Shown: positions 7,238 through 15,985 of the stretch, piece after piece
Layout of the letters: each line of letters begins with the position of its first letter
How positions within the stretch are numbered: the first letter of the stretch is position 1
Assembly (NCBI GenBank): GCA_947631395.1
Contig: CANRLF010000015.1
Coordinates: 1 to 47,192, forward strand
Direction: 5' to 3'
From: an uncultured Oscillospiraceae bacterium
Lineage (GTDB): Bacteria > Bacillota > Clostridia > Oscillospirales > Oscillospiraceae
Length of the DNA stretch: 47,192 bases
Notes under the pieces: generated by a model
What the model was told of the DNA's origin: nothing
The model's input: the letters and a program-made list of their open reading frames with translations, nothing else
Database searches by the model: none
Made by a program: the position numbers and the translations under genes

Positions 7238-9834
7238 TGCGTGACCCTTCTTTTGAAATCGAATAGCATACTCAGCGCCTCAAGCGGCGTCATGGTGTTG
7301 AGGTCCAGCCCCCGCAGTATGGCGCATATCTCCTCCCCGGCCAGGCCCTCAAGGGACATCTGACCGCTGTCGCCGCCGGAGGGGGCCGCCGGGGCCCCGG
7401 CGGAGGGGCGGTCCTCAGTGAGCTCCGCCAGTATCACCCGGGCCCGCTTTATGACCGGGTCCGGCACCCCGGCCAGCTTCGCCACCTCGATGCCGTAGCT
7501 GTCGTCGGTGCCGCCGGGGACTATCTTACGCAGGAAGATTATATCGTCACCCCGCTTTTTCGCGGAGATGTTGTAATTTTTGACGCCCTCGATCTGCCCC
7601 TCCAGGGCCGTGAGCTCGTGGTAGTGGGTGGCGAACATGGTCTTGGCCCCCAATTTCCGGCGGTTCGCGCAGTACTCCACCACGGCCCTGGCCACGGCCA
7701 TGCCGTCATAGGTGGAGGTCCCCCGGCCCACCTCGTCCAGGATTATAAGACTGCGGGACGTGGCGGATCGGAGTATGGCCGCCACCTCGCTCATCTCCAC
7801 CATGAAGGTGGACATGCCGCCGGACAGGTCGTCGGACGCGCCGATCCTTGTGAATACCCGGTCGACGATGGACATGTCAGCGGACCTGGCCGGGACGAAG
7901 GAGCCCATCTGGGCCATCAGCGCGATAAGGGCCGTCTGCCGCATATATGTGGATTTTCCGGCCATATTCGGGCCGGTTATCACCGCTATCTGCGCGTCAC
8001 GGCAATTAAGATGTGTGTCGTTCGGCACGAACAGCGTGTCCTTCTGGGTCAGCTCCACCACCGGATGGCGTCCGTCCGTTATATCTATGGCGTCGCCGGG
8101 GACCATATTCGGCCTGCACCAGTTGTAGTCCGCGGCGCACTGGGCGAAGGCGCACAGCACGTCGAGCCTCGCCACCGACGCGGCGGTGGCCTGGACCCGG
8201 GTCACATTGGCGGCCAGGAACTCCCGGAGCTGTGTATAGATGCGGTACTCCAGGTCGCACAGCTTCTCCCCGGCGCCGGTGAGCTCCACCTCCAGCTCCT
8301 TGAGCTCCTGGGTGACGAACCGCTCGCAGTTTACAAGGGTCTGCTTTCTTATGTAGTCCTCCGGCACGTCGGAGGACTGGGACCTGGGTATCTCGATATA
8401 GTAGCCGAACACCTTGTTGTAACCGACCTTCAGCTTCTTGCCGGTGCGCTGTTTCTCGCGGACCTCGATGTCCGTCAGGGCCGCCTCGCTCCCGTGGAGG
8501 AGCGCCCGCAGGCGGTCCACCTCCGGGTCGAAGCCGTCCCTTATCATCCCGCCGTCCCTGACGGAGATGGGCGGCTCGTCGCAGACGGTGGCGTCGACCC
8601 TGGCCTTCAGGTCGTCCAGGGTGTCCATGTCACGTATCTTAGAAAGCACGGCGCAGCCGGCGCCGTCAAGAAGGCCAACGATTGCCGGAAGCTTCCCTAT
8701 GGACGAGGCCAGGAACGCCATGTCCCTGCAGTTTGCAGTGCCGTAGACGGCCTTGCCGATTATCCTCTCCATGTCCCCGACGGACCTGAGGGCCAGGATG
8801 AGCTCCGGCCTTTTTACGCCGTCCCGCCACAGCTCCTCCACCGCCGACTGGCGCTGGACGATCTCGGTGTAATTGAGGAGCGGCCTTGTGACCCAGGACC
8901 TGAGGAGCCGGGAGCCCATGGGGGTTTTCGTCTTGTCCAGGACCCACAAAAGACTGCCGCGCTTTTCGCCGGTGCGGGCGTTGGCCAGGAGCTCCAGATT
9001 TCGGATGGTCTGGATGTCCAGCTCCATGTACCGGCCGTCGTTATATACCTCCAGCCTGTTTATGTGCTCCAGGGGGCGCTTCTGGGTCTCGGCGATGTAT
9101 CCGAGCAGGGCCCCGGAGGCCCGCAGGAGACGCTCGTCCCGGCCGAGCTTCAGCTCGTCCGTACTGCGGACCTTGAACTGCCCCAGAATAAGCTCCACAC
9201 AGCGGTCCTTTTCGAAAAGGTCCTCCCGGGACTCGACCATGCACTTGAAAAGCCGCTCCACGGACTCCATGAGCCGCTTGTTCTCCGCGGCGCCGCGGTC
9301 GATGACTATCTCCGCCGGGGAAAATCTCCCCAGCTCCCCGATGACGCCGTCCTCCTCACCGGGGCCGAAGGGCCGGACGCACATCTCGCCGGTGGAAATA
9401 TCCGCGAAGCACACACCGAAGCCCATGCCGTCGGCGCATATGGCGGATAAGTAGTTGGAGGAGCCGGAGTCGAGGATGTTGCTCTCCGTCACCGTCCCCG
9501 GGGTGACTATGCGTATCACGTCCCGGTCCACAAGACCCTTGGCCAGGGCCGGGTCCTCCATCTGCTCGCAGATGGCGACCTTGTAGCCGCGGGCGATGAG
9601 CCTGCCAAGGTACGCGTCCACGGAGTGGTACGGCACACCGCACATGGGCACCTGGTCCTCCTGGGCCTTGCCCCGGTCCCTGGTGGTCAGGGTCAGGTCC
9701 AGCTCCCGGGAGGCCGTGCGGGCGTCCTCGTCGAACATCTCATAAAAATCGCCCAGACGGAAAAATAGCAGGCAGTCCCGGTGGTGCTCCTTAATGAGCC
9801 TGTACTGCTTCATCATGGGCGTGTCTTCCGCCAT
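7234..9834 (-). CDS. mutS: DNA mismatch repair protein MutS
   Basis: Mismatch-recognition ATPase acting with MutL. The 866-residue product shows the N-terminal mismatch-binding domain with the FYEMF motif (RLGDFYEMFDEDA, residues about 26-38). The connector, lever and clamp domains follow, then the ABC-type ATPase with Walker A GPNMAGKST near residue 620, DDLSGGMSTFMVEM signature, Walker B SLIILDEVGRGTSTYDG and the FATHYHEL motif. The FYE motif marks true MutS rather than MutS2. The start has GAAGG upstream. It follows miaB (80-nt gap holding a GC hairpin without a T-run) and overlaps the CPBP protease by 4 nt. Confidence 0.98.
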   Translation of the reverse strand: MAEDTPMMKQYRLIKEHHRDCLLFFRLGDFYEMFDEDARTASRELDLTLTTRDRGKAQEDQVPMCGVPYHSVDAYLGRLIARGYKVAICEQMEDPALAKGLVDRDVIRIVTPGTVTESNILDSGSSNYLSAICADGMGFGVCFADISTGEMCVRPFGPGEEDGVIGELGRFSPAEIVIDRGAAENKRLMESVERLFKCMVESREDLFEKDRCVELILGQFKVRSTDELKLGRDERLLRASGALLGYIAETQKRPLEHINRLEVYNDGRYMELDIQTIRNLELLANARTGEKRGSLLWVLDKTKTPMGSRLLRSWVTRPLLNYTEIVQRQSAVEELWRDGVKRPELILALRSVGDMERIIGKAVYGTANCRDMAFLASSIGKLPAIVGLLDGAGCAVLSKIRDMDTLDDLKARVDATVCDEPPISVRDGGMIRDGFDPEVDRLRALLHGSEAALTDIEVREKQRTGKKLKVGYNKVFGYYIEIPRSQSSDVPEDYIRKQTLVNCERFVTQELKELEVELTGAGEKLCDLEYRIYTQLREFLAANVTRVQATAASVARLDVLCAFAQCAADYNWCRPNMVPGDAIDITDGRHPVVELTQKDTLFVPNDTHLNCRDAQIAVITGPNMAGKSTYMRQTALIALMAQMGSFVPARSADMSIVDRVFTRIGASDDLSGGMSTFMVEMSEVAAILRSATSRSLIILDEVGRGTSTYDGMAVARAVVEYCANRRKLGAKTMFATHYHELTALEGQIEGVKNYNISAKKRGDDIIFLRKIVPGGTDDSYGIEVAKLAGVPDPVIKRARVILAELTEDRPSAGAPAAPSGGDSGQMSLEGLAGEEICAILRGLDLNTMTPLEALSMLFDFKRRVTQ

Positions 9835-9914
9835 CTGAAAACCTTCTTTCTCTGATCGCCGCCCCGGCGGACGTCTGCCGGGGCGATATGCTTATCAAAC
9901 CGCGGGCCTGACTT

Positions 9915-11330
9915 TCAGACCTCCGGCCCTGTGAGCTCCCCGTTGAGGGCCCAGGTACTGCTACCCGTTATCCTCACGTCGCGAAAGCTCCCGATGAGCG
10001 CCGGGTCCCCGGGGAACCTGACGAGCCGCCCGCCGGAGGTGCGGGAGGTAAGCAGTTCCCCCTCCCGGCCGTCAACAAGCACCCGCGCCGTCTTACCCAC
10101 GTACTCCCGGTGCTTTTCCTCGGATATGGCGTTCTGGGCCTCCACGAGCCTGTCAAAGCGGCGCTGTTTCTCCTCCCTTGTGAAGGGGTCGGGCATCCCG
10201 GCCGCGGGAGTGCCCACCCGGGGGGAGAAAATAAAGGTGAAGAGGGCGTCGAAACGGACCTCCTCTATGAGGCTCAGGGTGTCCTCAAATTCCTCCTCCG
10301 TCTCACCGGGGAAGCCGACTATCACGTCGCTGGTCAGGACCACGTTCGGCATATAGCGCCTGGCCATGCCCACGAGCTCAAGGTAGCCCTTGCGGGTGTA
10401 GCGCCTGTTCATGGCCTCCAGCACCCTGTCGGAGCCGGACTGGAAGGGCAGGTGTATGTGCCGGGCGCATTTCTCGCACCGGGCCATGGTGGAGAAGAGC
10501 TTCTCACCGGCGTCCTTTGGGTGGCTGGTCATAAAGCGTATGAGAAATTCCCCGGGGATGGCGTTTATCATCTCGATGAGGTCCGAGAAATCCACGCCGC
10601 CGTCCAGGTCCTTGCCGTAGGAGTTTACGTTCTGCCCCAGAAGCGTTATGTCCTTATAGCCCATATCCACCAGCTCCCGGGCCTCCCGCAGGACGTCCTC
10701 GGGGGTCCTGGACCGCTCCCGGCCCCGGACGTAGGGGACGATGCAGTAGGAGCAGAAGTTGTTGCACCCGTACATTATGGGAAGCCACGCCTTCACTAAG
10801 CTGTCCCGGGCGCTGGGAAGGCCCTCGGCTATCACGCCGTCGGACTCCTCCGCGGCGTAAATGCGCTTGCGCCCCCGCAAAAGGGCCAGCAGGTACTCCG
10901 GGAACCTCCACAGCACGTGGGGGCCGAATACAAGGCGCACGTGGGGGTAGGAGGTCCTTATCCTATCCGCCATGCCGGGCTCCTGCATCATGCACCCGCA
11001 AAGGCATATTATCTGGCTGGGTTTGGCCTTTTTCGTGTGGGTCAGCGCCCCCACGTTGCCCAGGACCCGCTGTTCGGCGTGCTCCCTGACGGCGCAGGTG
11101 TTGATGACGATGATGTCCGCCTCGGCCTCGCTGTCCGTCATGGTGTAGCCCATTTTTATGAGCATCCCACGTATTTTCTCGCTGTCCGCCTCGTTTTGCT
11201 GACAGCCGTAGGTGTCCACCAGCGCCAGCGCCGGCGCGTTTCTGGCGGCGTTGAGCTCCGCCACCTGATCCATAAGCTCCTCCTGACGTTTCAGGTCGTC
11301 AGGGGATACCTCGCGTCTTACATATTTCAC
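9915..11330 (-). CDS. miaB: tRNA (N6-isopentenyl A37) methylthiotransferase MiaB
   Basis: Radical-SAM enzyme that converts i6A37 to ms2i6A37 in tRNA. The 471-residue product has the N-terminal MTTase domain (TYGCQQNEADSEKIRG, VINTCAVREHAEQRVLGN, CLCGCMMQ; cluster ligands in these three Cys motifs). The radical-SAM core follows with CNNFCSYC near residues 189-196, then a C-terminal TRAM domain. It probably starts at GTG 11330 with GGAGAG 7 nt upstream; the nearby ATG is out of frame. Its substrate is made by MiaA, which is encoded on the divergent strand about 3 kb away. Confidence 0.97.
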   Translation of the reverse strand: MKYVRREVSPDDLKRQEELMDQVAELNAARNAPALALVDTYGCQQNEADSEKIRGMLIKMGYTMTDSEAEADIIVINTCAVREHAEQRVLGNVGALTHTKKAKPSQIICLCGCMMQEPGMADRIRTSYPHVRLVFGPHVLWRFPEYLLALLRGRKRIYAAEESDGVIAEGLPSARDSLVKAWLPIMYGCNNFCSYCIVPYVRGRERSRTPEDVLREARELVDMGYKDITLLGQNVNSYGKDLDGGVDFSDLIEMINAIPGEFLIRFMTSHPKDAGEKLFSTMARCEKCARHIHLPFQSGSDRVLEAMNRRYTRKGYLELVGMARRYMPNVVLTSDVIVGFPGETEEEFEDTLSLIEEVRFDALFTFIFSPRVGTPAAGMPDPFTREEKQRRFDRLVEAQNAISEEKHREYVGKTARVLVDGREGELLTSRTSGGRLVRFPGDPALIGSFRDVRITGSSTWALNGELTGPEV

Positions 11331-11363
11331 GGTACTCTCTCCGATTTTTATATTTGTAATCGT

Positions 11364-11392
11364 ATTTTAGCAAATTTCTGTGGAATTTACAA
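11364..11392 (-). promoter_or_regulatory. sigma-A promoter of miaB-mutS
   Basis: TTGTAA (complement of 11387-11392), 17-nt spacer, TAAAAT (complement of 11364-11369), 34 nt upstream of the miaB GTG. Confidence 0.65.
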
Positions 11393-11409
11393 CCTGTTTG
11401 TTGTATAAT
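11381..11409 (+). promoter_or_regulatory. promoter of the racemase-like/mutL/miaA/hfq unit
   Basis: A perfect -10 TATAAT at 11404-11409 with a weak -35 (TGGAAT at 11381-11386, 17-nt spacer). It overlaps the divergent miaB promoter. The stretch TGTTGTATAATATCCATA around the -10 recurs exactly in the minus-strand promoter at 44192-44220. Confidence 0.5.
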
Positions 11410-11524
11410 ATCCATATCATACCGCTTCGTTTTTTCCGGCGGGCCGCCGGGGACGGGGCGGACGGGCTGAAAATAAGAGAGCGTATCCGTCCGGCGCCAT
11501 ATCCGAAGGGAAGGGAGCATCCGA

Positions 11525-12580
11525 ATGAAATACCTGGTAATAGACAAGAAAGCCATAAAAGCGAACATAACCGCGGTAAAGGTCCGGGCCCGGGGGGCCA
11601 GGATATGGGCGGACCTCAGCGGGGACGCCTTCGGCCTTGGTCTCGTCACCACGGCCAAGCTCCTGCGGGAGGAGGGCATACGGGATTTCGCCGTGGCGGA
11701 GCCCCGGGACGCCGAGGCCCTCAGGTCCGCCGGATTTACGGAGGAGACGATAATGATGCTCCGCTCCACCGCCGACGAGAAGGAGGTGGCGGCCCTGGTG
11801 GACCTGGGCGTCATCTGCACCGTGGGCTCATATGAGGCCGCCGTGGTGGTGAACGCCATAGCAGAGGACCGTAAGACCGTCTGCGAGGTGCAGATAAAGA
11901 TCGACACCGGCCTTGGCCGATACGGCTTTATCGCCAGCGAGGTGGACAAGATAGCCTCCATATACCGCTACATGCCGAACCTGGCCGTGGTGGGGGCCTT
12001 TTCGACCTACTCACAGTCCTGGAAGAGCAAGAAGGTCACCCTGCAACAGCTTGAGACCTTCAAGGGCGTCCTGTCTGCCCTCCACGGCATGGGCTTTGAG
12101 ACGGGCGCCGCCAGCATTTGCGACTCCGCGGCACTCTTCGCCTACGACTTTGACCTGATGGACGCCGTAAGAGTGGGCACGGCCTTCTCCGGCCGGGTGG
12201 CCGGAGGCGCGGCACAGGGCCTTACTAAGGTCGGGTACATAGAGGCGGGTATAGAGGAGATCGGCTGGTTCCCGAAGGGCCACCGGGTGGGCAGTGTGGT
12301 GCTGAAAAAGCCCACGAAGCTGGCGGTGGTGTCAGTGGGCTATTACCACGGCTTCAGCCTCACACGGCACGAGCAGGGCCAGAGCCTCCTTGACCGCTTC
12401 CGCCTGTACCGCCGCAGGCCCACAGTCAGGATCGGCGGCCAGCGGGTAAGGATAGTGGGCGAGGTCGGCATGAGACACACCGTCCTTGACGTCACCGACA
12501 TGCAGTGCAAGGTCGGCGACCCGGTCATAATGGACGTGGACCCCGTGAACGTGAAGGGCCTTGCCAGAACATACAGGTAA
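11525..12580 (+). CDS. degenerate alanine-racemase-fold protein (PLP lysine missing)
   Basis: A 351-residue protein colinear with fold-type III alanine racemase: TIM barrel with KIDTGLGRYGF, the GYYHGF segment equivalent to GYADG (catalytic Tyr kept), and a C-terminal beta domain with GEVGMRHTVLDV in place of GRICMDQ. In the N-terminal motif where racemases read VVKANAYGHG this protein reads ADLSGDAFGLG, so the Schiff-base lysine is Ser32. Without that lysine normal racemase chemistry is unlikely; the protein may be a binding or regulatory homologue, or have another activity. The VSYG segment is also not conserved. ATG follows AAGGGAAGGGAG. It is 19 nt upstream of mutL and probably cotranscribed. 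Confidence 0.7.
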   Translation: MKYLVIDKKAIKANITAVKVRARGARIWADLSGDAFGLGLVTTAKLLREEGIRDFAVAEPRDAEALRSAGFTEETIMMLRSTADEKEVAALVDLGVICTVGSYEAAVVVNAIAEDRKTVCEVQIKIDTGLGRYGFIASEVDKIASIYRYMPNLAVVGAFSTYSQSWKSKKVTLQQLETFKGVLSALHGMGFETGAASICDSAALFAYDFDLMDAVRVGTAFSGRVAGGAAQGLTKVGYIEAGIEEIGWFPKGHRVGSVVLKKPTKLAVVSVGYYHGFSLTRHEQGQSLLDRFRLYRRRPTVRIGGQRVRIVGEVGMRHTVLDVTDMQCKVGDPVIMDVDPVNVKGLARTYR

Positions 12581-12599
12581 CCGGAAAGGAGCCGTCCCA

Positions 12600-14501
12600 A
12601 TGGCGAAGATACGGGAGATGCCCCCGCACCTGGCCGACCTTATCGCCGCCGGAGAGGTGGTGGAGAGGCCCGCCAGCGTCGTGAAGGAGCTGTGCGAAAA
12701 CAGCATAGACGCCGGGGCGAGGAGCGTCACGGTGGAAATAAAAAACGGCGGCATGACCGAGATACGCGTCACCGACGACGGCTGCGGTATCGCCTCCGAT
12801 GAGGTGGAGACGGCCTTTTTGCGCCACGCCACCTCAAAGCTTTATACCCAGCGGGACCTTGAGGCCATCGGCACACTGGGCTTCAGGGGCGAGGCGCTGG
12901 CCGCCATAGCCAGCGTGTCCCGGGTGGAGCTGTTGACAAGGGAGCGGGACGCCGCCGAGGGCACGAGGCTCGTTTTGGAGGCCGGAGTCAAAAAGGACAA
13001 GTCCCCCGCCGGGGCACCGGTGGGGACCACGGTGTACGTCCGGGACCTCTTTTTCAACACACCAGCCAGGCAGAAATTTATGAAAAACGACAGGGCCGAA
13101 AGCTCCGCCGTGGGCGTGGCCGTGGTGAGACTTGCCCTGTCACACCCGGAGGTGTCCATACGCTATCTGAGGGACGGCCGGGAGGAGTACCACACCCCCG
13201 GGGACGGTATGCTCCAGTCCGCGGCCTACTGCACACTGGGGCGGGAGTTCGCCATGGGGCTTTTGGAGGTGTCGAACAAGACCGACACCCTGGAGGCCAC
13301 AGGCTACACCTCGACCCCCGGGGCCGCCCGGGGCAACCGCTCCTGGCAGTTTTTCTTCGTCAACGGCCGGGCCGTGAAGTCAAAGCTCCTTCAGGCCGCC
13401 GTGGAGCAGGCGTATAAAAACAGCCTGTTCACGGGCCGCTTCCCGGTCTGCGTCATAAATATAACCATGAACCTGTCCGCCGTGGACGTGAACGTCCACC
13501 CCACGAAAATGGAGGTCCGCTTTTCCGACGAGCGGGCCGTGTTCGACGTGGTCTACTGGGCGGTGCGGGGGGCACTGGACCGGGAGGAGGGCCCAGGCGA
13601 GCTGAAGCTCTCGGCGGGGACGCTGAAGGTCACCGGCGCGAAGGCCCCCGACACCGGCGCCGCCGCCCCCGGGCCCCGCAAGGACTTTTTCAGATCCCTC
13701 CCGGCTGAGGAATACCGCGCCGGAAAGCTCTCCCAGGCCCCGGCCGCCCGGCAAAGGCCGGGTGGGGACAGGGTGGAGTTTCGGGATGTTTTAAGATCCG
13801 GCTATCAGACGAGGCTGGACCTGCCAGCCTCCCGGCCGGTGGCCGTGGCGGCGGAGGGGGAGGTAAAATATCCCGCTCCCCGCGGCGAGGTCCCGGCGGG
13901 CGGGGCAGACGAGACGGCCGGGGCGGCGGAGGAAGTTCCGGACTGGCGGCTCGTGGGGGAGGCGCTCAACACCTACATCATCGTGGAGCGTGGCGACAGC
14001 ATCTTCCTCATAGACAAGCACGCCGCCCACGAGCGGATACTTTTTGACAAGCTGAAGGCCGGAAAGCGCGCCCCGTCGGCACAGCTTCTGATGACGCCCG
14101 TAATTTGCTCCCTCTCCGAGGAGGACATACGGACGCTCACGGACAACGGGGGATTTCTGAGGGACCTGGGCTTTGAGCTGGACGAGTTCGGCGCGGGCTC
14201 CGTGGCGTTGAGGCAGGTGCCAATGGACATGGACCTTTCCGACCCACGGGGGACTTTGGAGGAGATAGCCGGAAAGCTGCGACTGGGCGGCAGGCGGGAC
14301 GTGGAGGCCATGGCCGACGATGTGCTCCACACCGTGGCCTGCAAGGCCGCCATAAAGGCCGGGAGCCGGTCAGAGCCCGCGGAGCTTGCGGAGCTCATAG
14401 AGAAGGTCCTCTCAGGCGCGGTGCGCTACTGCCCCCACGGCAGGCCCGTCAGCATGGAGCTTACGAAATATCAGCTCGACAGGAGCTTTAAAAGGACATG
14501 A
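12600..14501 (+). CDS. mutL: DNA mismatch repair endonuclease MutL
   Basis: GHKL-type ATPase and latent nickase of mismatch repair, activated by MutS. The 633-residue product has N-terminal ATPase motifs (ELCENSIDAGA, DDGCGI, TLGFRGEALAAIASV, HPTKMEVRF), a low-complexity Pro/Ala linker (about 355-455) and a C-terminal dimerisation/nuclease domain. That domain has DKHAAHERILFD, close to the DQHA(x)2E(x)4E endonuclease motif with Asp in the last position, and CPHGRP near the end. This type is normal in bacteria without MutH. The start at ATG 12600 is set by GGAAAGGAG upstream; an in-frame ATG 13 codons earlier overlaps the previous gene. It overlaps miaA by 4 nt. Confidence 0.97.
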   Translation: MAKIREMPPHLADLIAAGEVVERPASVVKELCENSIDAGARSVTVEIKNGGMTEIRVTDDGCGIASDEVETAFLRHATSKLYTQRDLEAIGTLGFRGEALAAIASVSRVELLTRERDAAEGTRLVLEAGVKKDKSPAGAPVGTTVYVRDLFFNTPARQKFMKNDRAESSAVGVAVVRLALSHPEVSIRYLRDGREEYHTPGDGMLQSAAYCTLGREFAMGLLEVSNKTDTLEATGYTSTPGAARGNRSWQFFFVNGRAVKSKLLQAAVEQAYKNSLFTGRFPVCVINITMNLSAVDVNVHPTKMEVRFSDERAVFDVVYWAVRGALDREEGPGELKLSAGTLKVTGAKAPDTGAAAPGPRKDFFRSLPAEEYRAGKLSQAPAARQRPGGDRVEFRDVLRSGYQTRLDLPASRPVAVAAEGEVKYPAPRGEVPAGGADETAGAAEEVPDWRLVGEALNTYIIVERGDSIFLIDKHAAHERILFDKLKAGKRAPSAQLLMTPVICSLSEEDIRTLTDNGGFLRDLGFELDEFGAGSVALRQVPMDMDLSDPRGTLEEIAGKLRLGGRRDVEAMADDVLHTVACKAAIKAGSRSEPAELAELIEKVLSGAVRYCPHGRPVSMELTKYQLDRSFKRT

Positions 14502-15439
14502 GCGGTGAGGTTTTGGTGGTCACGGGCCCCACGGCCACGGGAAAAACGAAGCTCGGAGTCATGCTGGCCAAAGCCCTCGGCGGCGAGGTGGTGTCGGCCG
14601 ACTCCATGCAGATATATAAGTACATGGACATCGGCACCGCCAAGCCCACACCGGAGGAGACGGAGGGCGTACCCCACCACCTCATCGGCACGGTGAGCCC
14701 CTTTGAAAACTACTCCGTGTCCAGATACGTGGAGGACGCGTCGCGGGCCTGCGACGGTATCCTCTCCCGGGGCGGCACACCGGTCATCGTGGGCGGAACG
14801 GGTTTGTATATTGAGTCGCTTATCTCCGGCCGGGATTTTTCCGCCCGCCAGGAGGACGGGGCTCTCCGGGCGGAGCTGGAGGCCCAATACGACGACCTGG
14901 GCGGCGAGGCGATGCTGAAGCTCCTCGCCAGATACGACGGCCCCAGGGCAATGAAGCTCCACCCCAATGACAAAAAACGTATCGTCAGGGCCCTGGAGAT
15001 AGCGCGCCTGGGCGACACCATATCCAGACATGACGAGCGCACCCTCTCGGCGCCTCCGAGATACAGCGCCAAATATATAGTCTTAAATTACCTTGACAGG
15101 TCCGATCTATATACAAAAATAGACCTGAGAGTAGATAAAATGGTCCAAAAAGGGCTCCTTGATGAGGTAAAATTTCTGATAAAAATGGGCCTTACGCCGG
15201 ACATGACGGCCATGCAGGCCATAGGCTACAAGGAGATCTGCGCCGCGACCACCGGGGAGATGACAGTTGAGGAGGCCATAGATACCGTAAAACGCCAGTC
15301 CCGCCGCTACGCGAAACGCCAGATAAGCTGGTGCAACCGCTACCCCGCCGCGCTTCGTATAAACTGGCCCCACGACACTGAGCCGGATTTTGAATACGCC
15401 CTACGGGTTTCGACGGAATTTTTCACACAGCGGGTATAA
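14498..15439 (+). CDS. miaA: tRNA dimethylallyltransferase MiaA
   Basis: Transfers the dimethylallyl group of DMAPP to N6 of A37 in tRNAs reading UNN codons; the product is the substrate of MiaB. The 313-residue length is normal. Motifs seen: P-loop GPTATGKT (residues 9-16), DSMQIYKYMDIGTAKP, GGTGLYIESLISG, and the C-terminal MTAMQAIGYKEI and QSRRYAKRQISW segments. It starts at the ATGA overlap with mutL, indicating translational coupling. Adjacent hfq is a conserved partner in many genomes. Confidence 0.97.
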   Translation: MSGEVLVVTGPTATGKTKLGVMLAKALGGEVVSADSMQIYKYMDIGTAKPTPEETEGVPHHLIGTVSPFENYSVSRYVEDASRACDGILSRGGTPVIVGGTGLYIESLISGRDFSARQEDGALRAELEAQYDDLGGEAMLKLLARYDGPRAMKLHPNDKKRIVRALEIARLGDTISRHDERTLSAPPRYSAKYIVLNYLDRSDLYTKIDLRVDKMVQKGLLDEVKFLIKMGLTPDMTAMQAIGYKEICAATTGEMTVEEAIDTVKRQSRRYAKRQISWCNRYPAALRINWPHDTEPDFEYALRVSTEFFTQRV

Positions 15440-15496
15440 TATGTAAGTCGTAATAAACATATGCGGGCAGAAAACCCGCGGAAAGGCGGCTTACAT

Positions 15497-15766
15497 ATGA
15501 TAAAAGCAATAAATCTTCAGGACTCGTTTTTGAATGAGGCGCGGCGGCGTCACGCCCCGCTGACGGTGTTTCTGGTCAACGGATTTCAGATGCGCGGCAC
15601 GGTGCTGGGCTTTGACAGCTTCACCGTGATGCTTGAGAGCGACGGACGCCAGCAGTTAGTGTACAAGCACGCCATATCAACCATCGCCCCGGCCAGGAGC
15701 CTCAACATCCCGGAGCTGGAGGAGGAAAACCAGGAGGACGAGGAGCGGGAGCTGGCCCTGAGATAG
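15497..15766 (+). CDS. hfq: RNA chaperone Hfq
   Basis: Sm-like hexameric RNA-binding protein that mediates sRNA-mRNA interactions. The 89-residue product has the Sm1 motif ([35 protein letters not shown]) and the Sm2 signature YKHAIST. An acidic, Glu-rich C-terminal tail of about 25 residues follows. The ATG at 15497 is preceded by AAAGGCGG at 8-nt spacing; an upstream in-frame ATG at 15461 lacks a good site and would add 12 residues outside the Sm fold. It is last in the unit, followed by a strong terminator. Confidence 0.95.
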   Translation: MIKAINLQDSFLNEARRRHAPLTVFLVNGFQMRGTVLGFDSFTVMLESDGRQQLVYKHAISTIAPARSLNIPELEEENQEDEERELALR

Positions 15767-15816
15767 GACCGAAACGGCCACGAGCCGACCGAGGCGTCAC
15801 ACGCGTTTACATGATG

Positions 15817-15855
15817 AAAAATTTCCGGCAGGCCCTTGCCCGCCGGAAATTTTTT
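15817..15855 (+). terminator. intrinsic terminator after hfq
   Basis: A stem of at least 11 bp (AAAAATTTCCGGC with GCCGGAAATTTTT) around a 12-nt loop, ending in a T-run. The palindromic A/T ends allow function on both strands. Confidence 0.9.
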
Positions 15856-15883
15856 GCCCATTTTCGGCAAAAAATTTAAAATC

Positions 15884-15916
15884 CGGTTACAATTTAGCTC
15901 AATTACGGTTACAATT
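15884..15916 (+). repeat. direct repeats, possible operator
   Basis: CGGTTACAATT occurs twice, at 15884-15894 and 15906-15916, 22 bp apart start to start (about two helical turns). The second copy ends 5 bp before the -35 of the promoter at 15921. The position suits an activator site, but there is no direct evidence of binding. Confidence 0.4.
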
Positions 15917-15920
15917 ATGT

Positions 15921-15949
15921 TGGACAAAGAGATATAAACGTGTTATAAT
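15921..15949 (+). promoter_or_regulatory. sigma-A promoter of the division operon
   Basis: TGGACA (15921-15926), 17-nt spacer, TATAAT (15944-15949). It lies 37 nt before the GTG start of the HlyD-like gene. Confidence 0.8.
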
Positions 15950-15985
15950 AAATTGATTTAGTGTAGACGAAGGGGGGACAGGCTG

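Noticed and set aside
7618-9450. Long open frame (610 codons) on the plus strand antisense to mutS
   Set aside because: It mirrors the GC-rich third-position pattern of mutS, has no protein-family features and no ribosome-binding site; mutS is certain on the other strand.
9835-9914. Terminator between miaB and mutS
   Set aside because: There is a GC hairpin (CCCCGGCGGAC/GTCTGCCGGGG type) but no T-run on the minus strand, so transcription probably continues.
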